A DNA stretch of 34,759 bases from Gluconobacter thailandicus F149-1 = NBRC 100600 (GCF_000964465.1 NZ_BANH01000080.1:1-34759), one strand, 5' to 3'. Positions 6,820 through 15,522 are shown, counted from the first letter of the stretch. Numbers and translations are program-made. The notes: a model not told the origin generated them from the letters alone.

Positions 6820-8967
6820 ATGACGGGGATCGGTAATGGCGTTCCGCGGGTGGAAGGCAGGGCCAAGGTGACGGGGGCGGCGCTCTATACCTTCGACCTG
6901 CAACCCTCTGAAATCGGCGCGACCCAGCCCATCCTGCATGGTGCCGCTGTCCTGTCCACCATCGCCTGTGGCCGCATCTTGGCTCTGGACACGGCCGCCG
7001 CAGAGCATTCAACTGGTGTTCGACTCGTCCTGACCCATCGCAACATGCCTCCGCAGGCGGAATGGGGGCCACTGAATGCCAATGTGCGTTTCGCGCGGGC
7101 CCAGCCGGTTTTCGGTGACGAGCAGGTGCGCTACTTCGGAGAGCCCGTGGCGTTCGTCGTCGCCGAAAGCTTCGAGTGTGCCCGCGCCGCCGCCGCGTCT
7201 ATCCAGGTGCAGTACGAAGCAGACCAGGCGCACACAGTTCTCGATTCTGAACATGGAATCGATCCTGCGCCTCTGCATGGCGGGCAGTCCTCCGACAGTT
7301 CGGTGGGAGATTTCCACGGCACTTTCGCGACTGCCCGGCATCGCATCGATGTGCAGTATGAAACGCCTTACCAGAACCACGCTGCCATCGAACTTCAGGC
7401 CAGCATCGCCGCTTGGGATGGCGATCATCTCACCGTTCATACACCCGCTCAAATCACGTCCGCAGCCCGCACAGGCCTTGCCCGGACGCTGAACCTTCCA
7501 GAAGACAGGGTGCGCGTCGTCGCCCGGCTGATCGGCGGGGGGTTCGGTGGCAAGCTGCCCTATTTCGCCGATGCGGTGCTTTGCGCGGTGGCGGCTCGCC
7601 AACTTCGGCAGCCTGTCAAGTTCAGCTTCACGCGGCAGCAGATGTTCACCGCCACCACCCATCGTTCCGCCGTGTCCCATCGGGTACGTATTGGGGTGAC
7701 AACAGAAGGGCGTATCACCGCCATTAGCCACGATGCCGTCAGTCAGACGGCGTCCTTCGACAATTATGTGGATGGCAGCACGGCGGGAGCTAAAGGCCTC
7801 TACGGAGCCAAAGCGATCCGGACGACCCAGCGCATTGCCCGCCTGGACCTGCCGCGTTCGGATTCCATGCGGTCGCCGGGCGACGCGAACGGCTCCATGG
7901 CATTGGAATGTGCCATCGACGAAGCCGCCCATGCGTGCGGTCAGGACCCGGTCGCGTTCCGCATCCTTAACGATACACGCGTAAATCCGACGACTGGCAG
8001 GCCCTACAGTTCACGGCATCTCGTCGCTTGTCTTCAGGAAGGAGCGCGTCGCTTTGGCTGGGAAGAGCGCCGGAGCGGTCGCAAGGGGGAGTGGTTAATC
8101 GGGCAGGGCGTGGCTTCGGCCATGCGGGACAATCTCGTTCGCCCTTCGGCCGCACAGGTCACGCTGACGCCTGCGGGCCAGCTTGTAGTTCGGCTGGACA
8201 TGACCGATCCTGGAACCGGAACGATCACGATCCTCACCCAGATAGCGGCGGAAACGCTTGGTCTGCCGATGGAGAAAGTTACGGTCATGCTGGGAGACAC
8301 CGATTTTCCCAAAACGTCCGGCTCGGGTGGGTCGTTCGGTGCTGAGAGTTCAGGGTCGGCGGTCTATGAGGCGTGCCTGGCCCTCCGGCGTCGCCTTGAC
8401 GACATGACGAAGGGACGGGACGCAAGCCCGGAAACCGTCCTGCGCTTGGTTGGCGAGGCAGGGGGCGTGACAGCTGAAGGAAAGATCGCCCCCGGAGACG
8501 AGACGAAACGCTATTCCGAGGCCAGTTTCGGCGCCCAGTTCGCCGAGGTGGCTGTTAATGTCCACACCGGTGAAACACGTGTGCCGCGGATGCTCGGCGT
8601 ATTCGCTTGCGGACGCATCATCAACGAGCGAACGGCACGCTCGCAGGCGCTGGGCGGCATGATATGGGGACTTTCCTCCGCGCTCATCGAGGCAAACAAC
8701 GTCGATCATCGGGGGCAGATGGCGATGCGCGATCTGGCCAATTACCATGTGCCGGTTCTGGCGGATATCCAAAACATCGATGCCGTCCTGCTGCCCGAGA
8801 CTGAACCGGTCGCTAACCCTTTGGGCATGAAAGGCATCGGTGAGGTCGGCATCAACGGTGCGGCGGCGGCGATCGCCAATGCTGTGTTCGATGCAACCGG
8901 TATCCGCATCCGCCGGTTTCCCATCACGTTGGATCGTCTCCTTCCCGGCTTGCCACCTCTCGCATGA
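6820..8967 (+). CDS. paoC: Aldehyde oxidase/dehydrogenase, molybdopterin-binding catalytic subunit (PaoC-like)
   Basis: The catalytic subunit (715 residues) that oxidises aldehydes to acids at a molybdenum-cytosine-dinucleotide centre. The molybdopterin loops are visible: IGGGFGGK at 238-245, MRSPGDANGSMALECAIDE in the middle, and GSGGSFGAESSGSA further on. The active-site glutamate is E675 in GIGEVG. Length is close to E. coli PaoC. The start has a strong GAAGGGGGG ribosome site, 15 bases after the paoB stop. No XdhC/PaoD-type maturation chaperone gene is adjacent, so that function must come from elsewhere. The next gene is an MFS transporter in the same direction. Confidence 0.93.
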   Translation: MTGIGNGVPRVEGRAKVTGAALYTFDLQPSEIGATQPILHGAAVLSTIACGRILALDTAAAEHSTGVRLVLTHRNMPPQAEWGPLNANVRFARAQPVFGDEQVRYFGEPVAFVVAESFECARAAAASIQVQYEADQAHTVLDSEHGIDPAPLHGGQSSDSSVGDFHGTFATARHRIDVQYETPYQNHAAIELQASIAAWDGDHLTVHTPAQITSAARTGLARTLNLPEDRVRVVARLIGGGFGGKLPYFADAVLCAVAARQLRQPVKFSFTRQQMFTATTHRSAVSHRVRIGVTTEGRITAISHDAVSQTASFDNYVDGSTAGAKGLYGAKAIRTTQRIARLDLPRSDSMRSPGDANGSMALECAIDEAAHACGQDPVAFRILNDTRVNPTTGRPYSSRHLVACLQEGARRFGWEERRSGRKGEWLIGQGVASAMRDNLVRPSAAQVTLTPAGQLVVRLDMTDPGTGTITILTQIAAETLGLPMEKVTVMLGDTDFPKTSGSGGSFGAESSGSAVYEACLALRRRLDDMTKGRDASPETVLRLVGEAGGVTAEGKIAPGDETKRYSEASFGAQFAEVAVNVHTGETRVPRMLGVFACGRIINERTARSQALGGMIWGLSSALIEANNVDHRGQMAMRDLANYHVPVLADIQNIDAVLLPETEPVANPLGMKGIGEVGINGAAAAIANAVFDATGIRIRRFPITLDRLLPGLPPLA

Positions 8968-8992
8968 GGATGCGATGCCTTCCTGAACGTCG

Positions 8993-10192
8993 ATGGAAAG
9001 CCGGAGAGTGAGCCAGCCTCCGTTCCAGCTCTCTTCGTGGCTCGTCGTTGTTTTTGCCGCTGTCTGCGGCATGACGGTCGCGAATATCTATTATGCTCAG
9101 GCTCTGATCGGCCCCATCACGCATGATCTCAAAATTCCTCCCGCCTGGGCCGGGACCGTGGTGACGTTGACGCAGCTCGGATATGGGGCCGGCCTGTTCC
9201 TGATCGTCCCCCTTGCCGATCGGGTGGAGAACCGGCGTCTGATACTCCTGACCGTGACGGCGCTGATCCTGAGCCTGGTCGGATCGAGCCTCAGTCATGC
9301 GGCTGCACCATTTATGCTGTGCGCCTTTGCGATCGGTCTCTGTTCGGTTGGATCACAGATCCTGCTGCCGCTCGCGATGCATTTCGTGGCGCCCGAACGG
9401 CGGGGGCAGATCATCGGCAACATTATGGGTGGTCTGCTGACGGGCATCATGCTGGCCCGACCGCTGGCCAACGCTATTGCGGCCGCTTTGGGGTGGCGTG
9501 CTGTCTTTGGGCTTTCAGCCGGGGCCATGGCACTAATCGGCGGTATTCTGTGGCGTGTCCTACCGACGTACCGACCCGAGGGCCAGATACGCTATGGGGA
9601 TCTTCTGCGCTCCATTGGACAACTGGTCGTCCGGCACAAGACATTACGATACCGTATTTTATATCATGGTATCCTTTTCGCGGTTTTCAACATGTTCTGG
9701 ACCGCCGTTCCCCTGATGTTGCACGATCGTTTCGGGTTGGGGCAGGGGAAGATTGCCCTGTTTTCCCTGGCGGGGGCTGGAGGGGCGCTCGCCGCACCTC
9801 TGGCAGGCCGCTGGGCCGACCGGGGTCATGCGCGGGCCGCAACCCGGGGAGCGGTCCTCGGCGTGGGGCTAATGTCCTTCTGTACCGGTCTCACAGTCGA
9901 TTCAGGTTGGCTGCTGCTGACAGCGATGCTGGCCCTGCTTTTGGACGCGGGCGTGCAGACAAACCAGATCGTCAGTCAGCGCGCCGTCTACAATCTCGAC
10001 AATGCGGCGCGGGGGCGCCTGAACGCAGCCTACATGACGGCTGTCTTTATGGCCGGTGCGGCTGGTTCGCTCGGGGGAGCCGCGCTTTACAGCCATCTCG
10101 GCTGGCAGGGTGTTTCCCGGGTTTCCGCCCTGCTGTGTGGAATCGATCTGGTTGTCCTTTTCATCGGTTTCAGGCGTGGCGTTCGGGATTAG
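8993..10192 (+). CDS. MFS transporter
   Basis: An inner-membrane major facilitator of 399 residues with about 12 predicted helices. Family marks are MTVANIYYAQALIGPI in helix 1, the loop PLADRVENRRLILL after helix 2, FVAPERRGQIIGNIMGG in helix 5, and ALLLDAGVQTNQIVSQRAVY, LNAAYMTAVFMAGAAGSLGG near the end. This pattern fits the YgaY-like predicted exporters of the DHA1 group. It starts 26 bases after the aldehyde oxidase stop and is probably co-transcribed, so it may carry the substrate or acid product (inference). Start choice is uncertain: ATG 8993 has a poor ribosome site, and GTG 9008 is an alternative. Confidence 0.87.
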   Translation: MESRRVSQPPFQLSSWLVVVFAAVCGMTVANIYYAQALIGPITHDLKIPPAWAGTVVTLTQLGYGAGLFLIVPLADRVENRRLILLTVTALILSLVGSSLSHAAAPFMLCAFAIGLCSVGSQILLPLAMHFVAPERRGQIIGNIMGGLLTGIMLARPLANAIAAALGWRAVFGLSAGAMALIGGILWRVLPTYRPEGQIRYGDLLRSIGQLVVRHKTLRYRILYHGILFAVFNMFWTAVPLMLHDRFGLGQGKIALFSLAGAGGALAAPLAGRWADRGHARAATRGAVLGVGLMSFCTGLTVDSGWLLLTAMLALLLDAGVQTNQIVSQRAVYNLDNAARGRLNAAYMTAVFMAGAAGSLGGAALYSHLGWQGVSRVSALLCGIDLVVLFIGFRRGVRD

Positions 10193-10450
10193 ACCGGCTC
10201 TGAGTAGCCTGCGCGGTGCGGCTCCTGCCTCTGGGGCAGTGACAATAACTTGTTCGGTCCGGCCCGAATCAGGGGTTGTGAGGCATGTTCGTGGAGGTTT
10301 TTATGAACCTCCGTCTCTCATAACTGTTCTGACAGTTGAACAGATACAGCGCGATCTCCGTTCCGTGTCGGTCTCCACCGCCGTCATCCTGCCGTCAGGG
10401 CAATAGAATGCATTGAAAGTATCTGTCCCGATTACAAGAGGAGAACTCTC
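10193..10450. promoter_or_regulatory. Intergenic region with nested palindromes and a hairpin
   Basis: AACTGT-TCTG-ACAGTT (10322-10337) is a perfect palindrome with a 4-base centre, and overlapping it CTGTTC (10324-10329) pairs with GAACAG (10338-10343). Upstream, GGAGGTT (10293-10299) pairs with AACCTCC (10306-10312), a 7-bp stem without a following T tract. The palindrome lies about 110 bases before the oxidoreductase-like gene and has the form of an operator for a dimeric repressor. The structures are directly visible; function is inferred. Confidence 0.45.
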
Positions 10451-11101
10451 ATGTCCTTGCCATTCAGCCGTCTGCGTCTGCTCCGGCGCTCTTTCCTTGT
10501 TTCCCTTGTCGGGATGGCCATTTACGCCGGGGTTTCTCCCACTGCTTCCGCAGCCGATACGCCTCCTGTGCAACGCCATATCGGCATTATCGGTGCTGGG
10601 CAGGTGGGAGGCACACTGGGTCGGCTCTGGGCGCGGGCCGGTTATCAGGTCATGTTCTCCTCCCGCCATCCGGATCAGTTGCAGGATGTTGTGGCCGGAG
10701 CAGGACCGAACGCCCGGGCTGGCAGTGTGGATCAGGCGATTGCGTTTGGGGACGTGATCGTTCTGGCCGTGCCATACAAGGCCGAACCGGCGCTTGCGAG
10801 GCAGTACGGGCAGGCTCTGAAGGGCAAGATCCTTATTGATGCCGACAATGCCTATCCGTTTCGTGACGGAGCGATAGCCGCGGAGGCCCACGCCGCAGGC
10901 GTGGCGCGCTATTCGGCGCGGCTTTTCCCCGGAACGCGCTTTGTGCGCGCCTTCAATTCGGTGAACGCGAGTACCCTTTCGGATGGTGGGGGCGGCACCA
11001 CCGAAGTCTTATACAGCTATACCGATGACGCGGCGGGCGCGGTCGCTGCCGAACTTATCAGGGTTACAGGCAGCGTGCCGGTCCGTGGTCATGACCTCTG
11101 A
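10451..11101 (+). CDS. Tat-exported F420-dependent-NADP-reductase-like Rossmann protein, possibly C-terminally shortened
   Basis: A 216-residue protein of the NADP oxidoreductase, coenzyme-F420-dependent superfamily. The dinucleotide fold is clear: HIGIIGAGQVGGTLG (GAGQVG at 48-53), then FSSRHPDQL as the NADP-phosphate-binding loop, and DVIVLAVPYKAEP. Unusually it begins with an export signal, LLRRSFLVSLVGMAIYAG (arginines 12-13), ending at TASAADTPP. The RRSFL motif suggests Tat export, which would let it carry a cofactor bound in the cytoplasm. A good ribosome site (AGAGGAG) precedes ATG 10451. The C-terminus (SVPVRGHDL) stops short of what I expect for the family by perhaps 30 residues, and the following transporter start overlaps it by 11 bases, so the 3' end may be damaged. 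Acetic acid bacteria are not known to make F420, so the true cofactor is probably NADP alone. Confidence 0.8.
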   Translation: MSLPFSRLRLLRRSFLVSLVGMAIYAGVSPTASAADTPPVQRHIGIIGAGQVGGTLGRLWARAGYQVMFSSRHPDQLQDVVAGAGPNARAGSVDQAIAFGDVIVLAVPYKAEPALARQYGQALKGKILIDADNAYPFRDGAIAAEAHAAGVARYSARLFPGTRFVRAFNSVNASTLSDGGGGTTEVLYSYTDDAAGAVAAELIRVTGSVPVRGHDL

Positions 11102-12444
11102 CAATGAGCACCTGATACCGACCCTGCGCGACACTCCAGCCGAACCTGCGGCCAACTCCGGATGGCGCGGCTGGCTAATCCACGCAATCAATGCACGACC
11201 TGATGAAATCGGCGCGGTTTTATGGGGCTTCACGCTCTTTTTTCTACTCTTCACCAGCTACGCGATTTTGCGGCCCGTTCGCGATGCGATGGGCATCGCC
11301 AGTGGCGTACGTAATCTCCAATGGCTTTTCAGCGCGACGTTTGTCACCATTCTGGTCGCAGTTCCCATTTACGGGTGGCTTAATGCCCATGTGGCCCGCG
11401 TGCGCTTCATCGATTGGGTCTACGGTTTTTTTGCAATTAACATGCTGGGCTTTGCCGCCTTTCTGACTGTATGGCCCGCCAGTTCATGGATCGCACGGGC
11501 CTTCTTCGTATGGCTGTCGGTCTTCAACCTGTTCGTGATGTCCGTGGCATGGAGTTTGATGGCGGACTTGTTTGATACTGGACAGGCCAAGCGCCTGTTC
11601 GGGTTCATCGCCGGGGGCGTCAGTATCGGCGGGATCGCAGGGCCAGTATTCGCGGCATTGATGGTGAGCATTCTGTCGATCCCTGGATTACTGGTCGTGT
11701 CCGCCCTGCTATTGTATGGCGCGGTGCTCGCCAAATCTCAGCTTGTGACGTGGCGATCTGCCCGCGATACGATACAGGAGGATGATGAGCGGCAACGTCC
11801 TGTGCTGGGCAATCCGTTCTCCGGGTTCACGCTCGTTGTACGATCGCCTTATCTTCTCTGTTTGGCAGTCTTCGTCCTGCTGCTAACCACGGCAACGACT
11901 TTTCTCTATTTTGAACAGGCCCGCCTGGTCGTCACGATGTTTCCCACCCGCAGCGCCCAGGTTCGTATCTTTTCCATTATTGATGGGTGCGTCCAGACGC
12001 TGTCACTCATCTGTCAGATGAGTGACAGGGCGTTTTGCGCGTTACTTTGGCTTGAAAGGGCTGTTGACTGCGGTTCCTCTCATGATCGTTGCTGGTTTTT
12101 TAGCGCTGGCGGTCTGGCCAACCTTCGCGGTAATCGCCATCGTTATGGGCGTTCGCCGCGTTGGCGAATATGCTTTTATCCGTCCAGGGCGAGAAATGCT
12201 GTTTGCCCGGATGCCTGTTAACCTGAAGTATCGGGCGAAAAATTTTCTCGATACAGTGGTTTATCGGGCAGGTGATGCAGTCAGTGGCTGGGCAAGCACC
12301 GCCATCACGACGTTCTCACAAAGTTCAGTAGTTGTCTCTCTCGTGGGGGCTCTTCTGGCAATCATCTGGGCTGCATGCGGGTACGTGCTTGGCGAACAGG
12401 AAGACAAAGCGGGCAAAACGACCGGCCGGGTACGAGGAAACTAG
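11091..12444 (+). pseudogene. MFS-type 12-TM transporter broken by a frameshift
   Basis: The N-terminal part (ATG 11091 to about 12020) encodes helices resembling MFS transporters related to ATP/ADP-translocase-like proteins, with FTSYAILRPVRDAMGIASG, VMSVAWSLMADLFDTGQAKR and FGFIAGGVSIGGIAGP. After LSLICQM the frame fails. The protein continues in another frame from about 12022 with TGRFARYFGLKGLLTAVPLM and GVRRVGEYAFIRPGREMLF, ending at 12444. Members of this group usually read a few residues such as QLFLTGR at the junction, so about two bases appear lost. A perfect 29-base palindrome (12000-12028) sits exactly there. The original frame runs on to 12221 with non-membrane residues. Without correction the product lacks its last three or four helices and is probably inactive. 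Confidence 0.82.
12000..12028. repeat. 14-bp perfect inverted repeat at the frameshift
   Basis: CTGTCACTCATCTG (12000-12013), a single T, then CAGATGAGTGACAG (12015-12028) are perfect reverse complements. The palindrome lies inside coding sequence, and the reading frame of the surrounding transporter changes within its right arm. A 14-bp perfect match with a one-base centre is very unlikely by chance in a coding region. Confidence 0.95.
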
Positions 12445-12942
12445 TCAGTTGGTCCACCGTTTTTCGGGATCGGAAATGCAGAACCTTGAAGGGTTGGGAT
12501 CCGACACAACGGTTTGTACGAGCCTGCCCAGAAATCTGCCTGTCGCCATCGGGCTTGATACCTCTATGGGGGAGAAGAAGTTTCTCTGCTGGGAACTATC
12601 GCGCCTATGTAGCGACAGGAACGGAAATGGTGGAGCGATCAGGGCGGGAGAAGGCGCGGCTGTTACCACGAGAATTCTACTCATGTCTGGATTTCGGCCG
12701 AAAATGACGATGAGTGATGCTTCCGTTTAATCTTGTCTGTTTGGGAGTATGGGCCGAACAGAATTCATTGCGCCCAGGCTCGGTATTCAATTGCATTGAT
12801 CCTGCCGAGGAATAGGAAGCGACGCATGTCATAGAGGATATTGGCTGGACAGGTCTTTATGATAATCCGTTCTCTCTCTCCGCCGCTCTGAAAATCAGGG
12901 GCAAACTCTGAGTACCTGTTCAGGCGGATGCCTTTAAAGACA
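12445..12942. other. Gene-free convergent region
   Basis: About 500 bases between the broken transporter (+) and the end of the M1 peptidase gene (-). Plus-strand frames continuing to about 12730 and minus-strand frames at 12445-12684 and 12765-13121 are open but match nothing I recognise and lack ribosome sites. No T-tailed hairpin terminator was found for either flanking gene. Confidence 0.4.
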
Positions 12943-14970
12943 TCACTGTGTAGGCCTGCCGGTAGCGGAAAACTCATTGTTACTTCTGTTAACGTCCGGA
13001 ATTGCATGGTCTGGATCAATGATAACGGCGGCAATGCTTCTGGAAGACGGGATTTCAAGAGTATGTCTGTTTCCGCTACTCCAGACTTCTGTGGGAATTC
13101 GAACCGAAGTTGTGGTGCCATCCGTCCATTTTTCCAGAACAGTCACAGGCAGTGGTAACCAGCCCTTGTTGAGAATGGTGATTTTGAGCTTCGCGTCCGA
13201 TGTATACTTCACATCTTCAATCGCATAGTCAGGGAACCATGTTCTGAAGTACCAGCCACGCCAGAACCATGACAGATCTTCCCCGGCATCACTGTTCATC
13301 AGACGGAAGAAGTCCGAAGGGGTTGGGTGTCGGTAAGCCCAGACTTCAATGTAATGGCGAAAAGCACGATCAAAGCGTTCAGGACCAAGGATCTGGCTCC
13401 TCAGTAGTTCAAGCCCATATGCTGCCTTGAAATAAGGAATGGCATGTCGGTCTCCTTTGCTTCCTAGGGGGGAAGGAGTAATGATAGGGCCATATACTGG
13501 GTCCATGAGAATCTTGACGATATCATCGGCGGGTTTCCCCGTATCCGGAGCGTATTCGCCATCATGTTTGGGGGCGAATTCTCCCTTGTTAAAATGCAGG
13601 GAAGCAAGGGCGTCGATGAAAGTGTTGAAGCCTTCATCCATGAATCCGTTGCGCCTTTCGTTGCTCCCTACAATCATGGGGAACCAGCTGTGACCGAGTT
13701 CGTGGGTCGTAATCCAAAATAGTTTGGCATCACGGTCTTTCATGCCGTCAAACACAATGCCCGGATATTCCATTGCGGCTCCGTGCCCTCCCACGTTGAC
13801 AGCATTGGGCCATGGATACATGTACCATTCGTGTGAGAAATACTCGATCGTATGCTTCACGTATTCTGTTGATCTGTCCCAGGCCTGTGGACCTGCTGCT
13901 TCAATAGGGTAGACGGACATGGCCAGTCTTGCCTCCACTGGGTGGCCCGGTGCTGGCGATATTGGAGGAAGATCAAGTCTGGCAGCATCCCACAGAAGCG
14001 CTGGTGACGTTACGAATGCAACATCACGTGTGTTCTGCATCAGAAAGTGCCAGGTCCTGGTCTTCGTACTGGCGTGGTGGGCGGCATTTTCAGCATCTGA
14101 CTGGGTGCGGATCAGAACACGCTTTTCGCTTAGTCGTGCTGCCTGCAGTCGGGCTCGTTCAAGGGGTGACAAAACAGCTTGTGGGTTGAGCAGGGCTCCG
14201 GACGCGGCAACAATGAAATTGTCTGGAACGGTGACATCATAGTCGATATTGCCGTAATCAAGATAGAACTCATCGCCCAGATAAGGCAGTGTATCCCAGC
14301 CTCGAATGTCATCGAAGACAGCCATCCGAGGGTAGAACTGGGCAATTTCGTAGATTTCGCCATTCCGGCTTTGACTGACGGCAGTACGTCCGCCCCATGG
14401 GCCTGGAACAGTATAGTCCCAGTTGATCTGTAGACGAATCTTCGAGTGCGGTTTCAGGGCTTCTGGTAGAACGATCTGTAACCGTGTGTCGGAAATCTGA
14501 AACTGGACGGGCTGCTTTTTACCTTTCAGATCACTAACAGTGATATTTTTAATGGTCATTCCGCTCGTATGATCTGGAAAGTGCCACTGTGAGGCAAAGG
14601 CTGCACGGGAGTCCGGCTTATATATGTTCTGATCCAGTTGCACCCAGAGGACGGGGAGTGTGCTAGGACTGTTGTTCTGGTACCGGACTTCTTCCTGCCC
14701 GCTCAGAAGATGTTTTTCGGGCAGGATTTGTACATGAATTCTATAATCAGCTTGATTTTTCCATGCCATTGGTCCCGGAGTTCCATCTCCTGAGCGATAG
14801 ACAGTCGGGGCGTCAGGCAGGAGCAGAGGAGCAAATATTTCGCTCGGATCAGGCTCCCTTGCCCCGGATGTCTCTGCCAGTGAGGGTGCCGATATCAGGC
14901 AACCAAAGACACACAGTATAATCCATTTCGACGACTTGTACTGGAAGGCAGTGTTGCGCGAAGATGGCAT
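12943..14970 (-). CDS. Secreted M1 family metallopeptidase (aminopeptidase)
   Basis: A zinc aminopeptidase of 675 residues. The zinc-binding motif HELGH is at 423-427, with the third ligand E446 exactly 18 residues later (HExxH-X18-E). The substrate N-terminus-binding motif, GAMEN in most members, appears as GAAMEYP around 397-403. A signal peptide is present (KWIILCVFGCLISAPSLAET, cleavage near residue 32), so it acts in the periplasm or outside. The N-terminal ~240 residues form the usual beta-saddle domain (LSGQEEVRYQNNSPSTLPVLWV). It has no C-terminal ERAP-like helical domain, like the shorter bacterial M1 group. It is the last gene of the leftward four-gene unit, 32 bases after the preceding stop. 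It probably removes N-terminal residues from peptides released or imported by its partners. Confidence 0.92.
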   Translation of the reverse strand: MPSSRNTAFQYKSSKWIILCVFGCLISAPSLAETSGAREPDPSEIFAPLLLPDAPTVYRSGDGTPGPMAWKNQADYRIHVQILPEKHLLSGQEEVRYQNNSPSTLPVLWVQLDQNIYKPDSRAAFASQWHFPDHTSGMTIKNITVSDLKGKKQPVQFQISDTRLQIVLPEALKPHSKIRLQINWDYTVPGPWGGRTAVSQSRNGEIYEIAQFYPRMAVFDDIRGWDTLPYLGDEFYLDYGNIDYDVTVPDNFIVAASGALLNPQAVLSPLERARLQAARLSEKRVLIRTQSDAENAAHHASTKTRTWHFLMQNTRDVAFVTSPALLWDAARLDLPPISPAPGHPVEARLAMSVYPIEAAGPQAWDRSTEYVKHTIEYFSHEWYMYPWPNAVNVGGHGAAMEYPGIVFDGMKDRDAKLFWITTHELGHSWFPMIVGSNERRNGFMDEGFNTFIDALASLHFNKGEFAPKHDGEYAPDTGKPADDIVKILMDPVYGPIITPSPLGSKGDRHAIPYFKAAYGLELLRSQILGPERFDRAFRHYIEVWAYRHPTPSDFFRLMNSDAGEDLSWFWRGWYFRTWFPDYAIEDVKYTSDAKLKITILNKGWLPLPVTVLEKWTDGTTTSVRIPTEVWSSGNRHTLEIPSSRSIAAVIIDPDHAIPDVNRSNNEFSATGRPTQ

Positions 14971-15002
14971 GGATGATCTCTTCTCTACGGAAGTAAAGTG
15001 GA

Positions 15003-15491
15003 TTACTGGCGTGTGAAGAATTCCTGATAGGCTTTGGACTTGCCTTCGGGAGATTTGCCAATACCCCAGCGCATTAGCGTCTTGCCACCATCTTCAAGGG
15101 TCCAGATCGCGCCGACGATCAGGTCGTCGTTTTTCATTTCCAGAATTTCGATACGATTGTTTTCCAGGCGACGGACGCGGACCACATCATATCGTCCACT
15201 GCCAGACAACGGGTAAGGCTTTCCATCCATGATGGCATCAAAGTCAATGACCATGGGAGGTTTGTTCTTCAGTGTGGAATTGACCGAGTGATAGACCAGA
15301 TGATCTCCGGAAAAACTCACAGTCATTGCCAAATTCATTTTCCCGGTCGGATAATGTCCATCGCTCCATGTGGAACGCATATTGTCATTGACCCATGTGC
15401 CGGCAAAATCCAAAGTCAGGCCTTTCGCCTGAGCAGAAGATGTTCCACAGGCAATCAAAAGGGCCGTGGCAAGAAACAGACTTTTTTTCAT
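15003..15491 (-). CDS. Small secreted protein of unknown function
   Basis: A 162-residue exported protein that I cannot assign to a named family. The N-terminus MKKSLFLATALLIACGTSSA is a signal peptide; LIAC at 12-15 also fits a lipobox, so it may be a lipoprotein attached at C15 rather than cleaved after AQA at 22. The mature part starts LDFAGTWVNDNMRSTW, continues with alternating hydrophobic strands (MNLAMTVSFSGDHLVYHSV, RIEILEMKNDDLIVGAIWTL) and ends near MRWGIGKSPEGKSKAYQEFF. The G-T-W and repeated beta-strand pattern suggest a small lipocalin-like barrel, but this is only a shape guess. It has an excellent CAGGAGA ribosome site and lies 31 bases after the acylase stop, so it is part of the operon. 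Confidence 0.82.
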   Translation of the reverse strand: MKKSLFLATALLIACGTSSAQAKGLTLDFAGTWVNDNMRSTWSDGHYPTGKMNLAMTVSFSGDHLVYHSVNSTLKNKPPMVIDFDAIMDGKPYPLSGSGRYDVVRVRRLENNRIEILEMKNDDLIVGAIWTLEDGGKTLMRWGIGKSPEGKSKAYQEFFTRQ

Positions 15492-15522
15492 GATGGTCTC
15501 CTGAAGACTGGAAAGAGGGTTT

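Noticed and set aside
5782-7008. Long 408-codon minus-strand frame opposite the aldehyde oxidase genes
   Set aside because: It is antisense to strongly recognisable FAD and molybdopterin subunits in GC-rich DNA, where such shadows are expected.
11091-12444. Programmed ribosomal frameshift in the transporter
   Set aside because: No slippery heptamer is seen at the joint, about two bases are missing relative to the expected sequence, and the perfect palindrome fits a mutation better.
12765-13121. Minus-strand frame overlapping the end of the M1 peptidase gene in another frame
   Set aside because: Most of it is a shadow of the peptidase; the remaining tail matches nothing and lacks a start signal.
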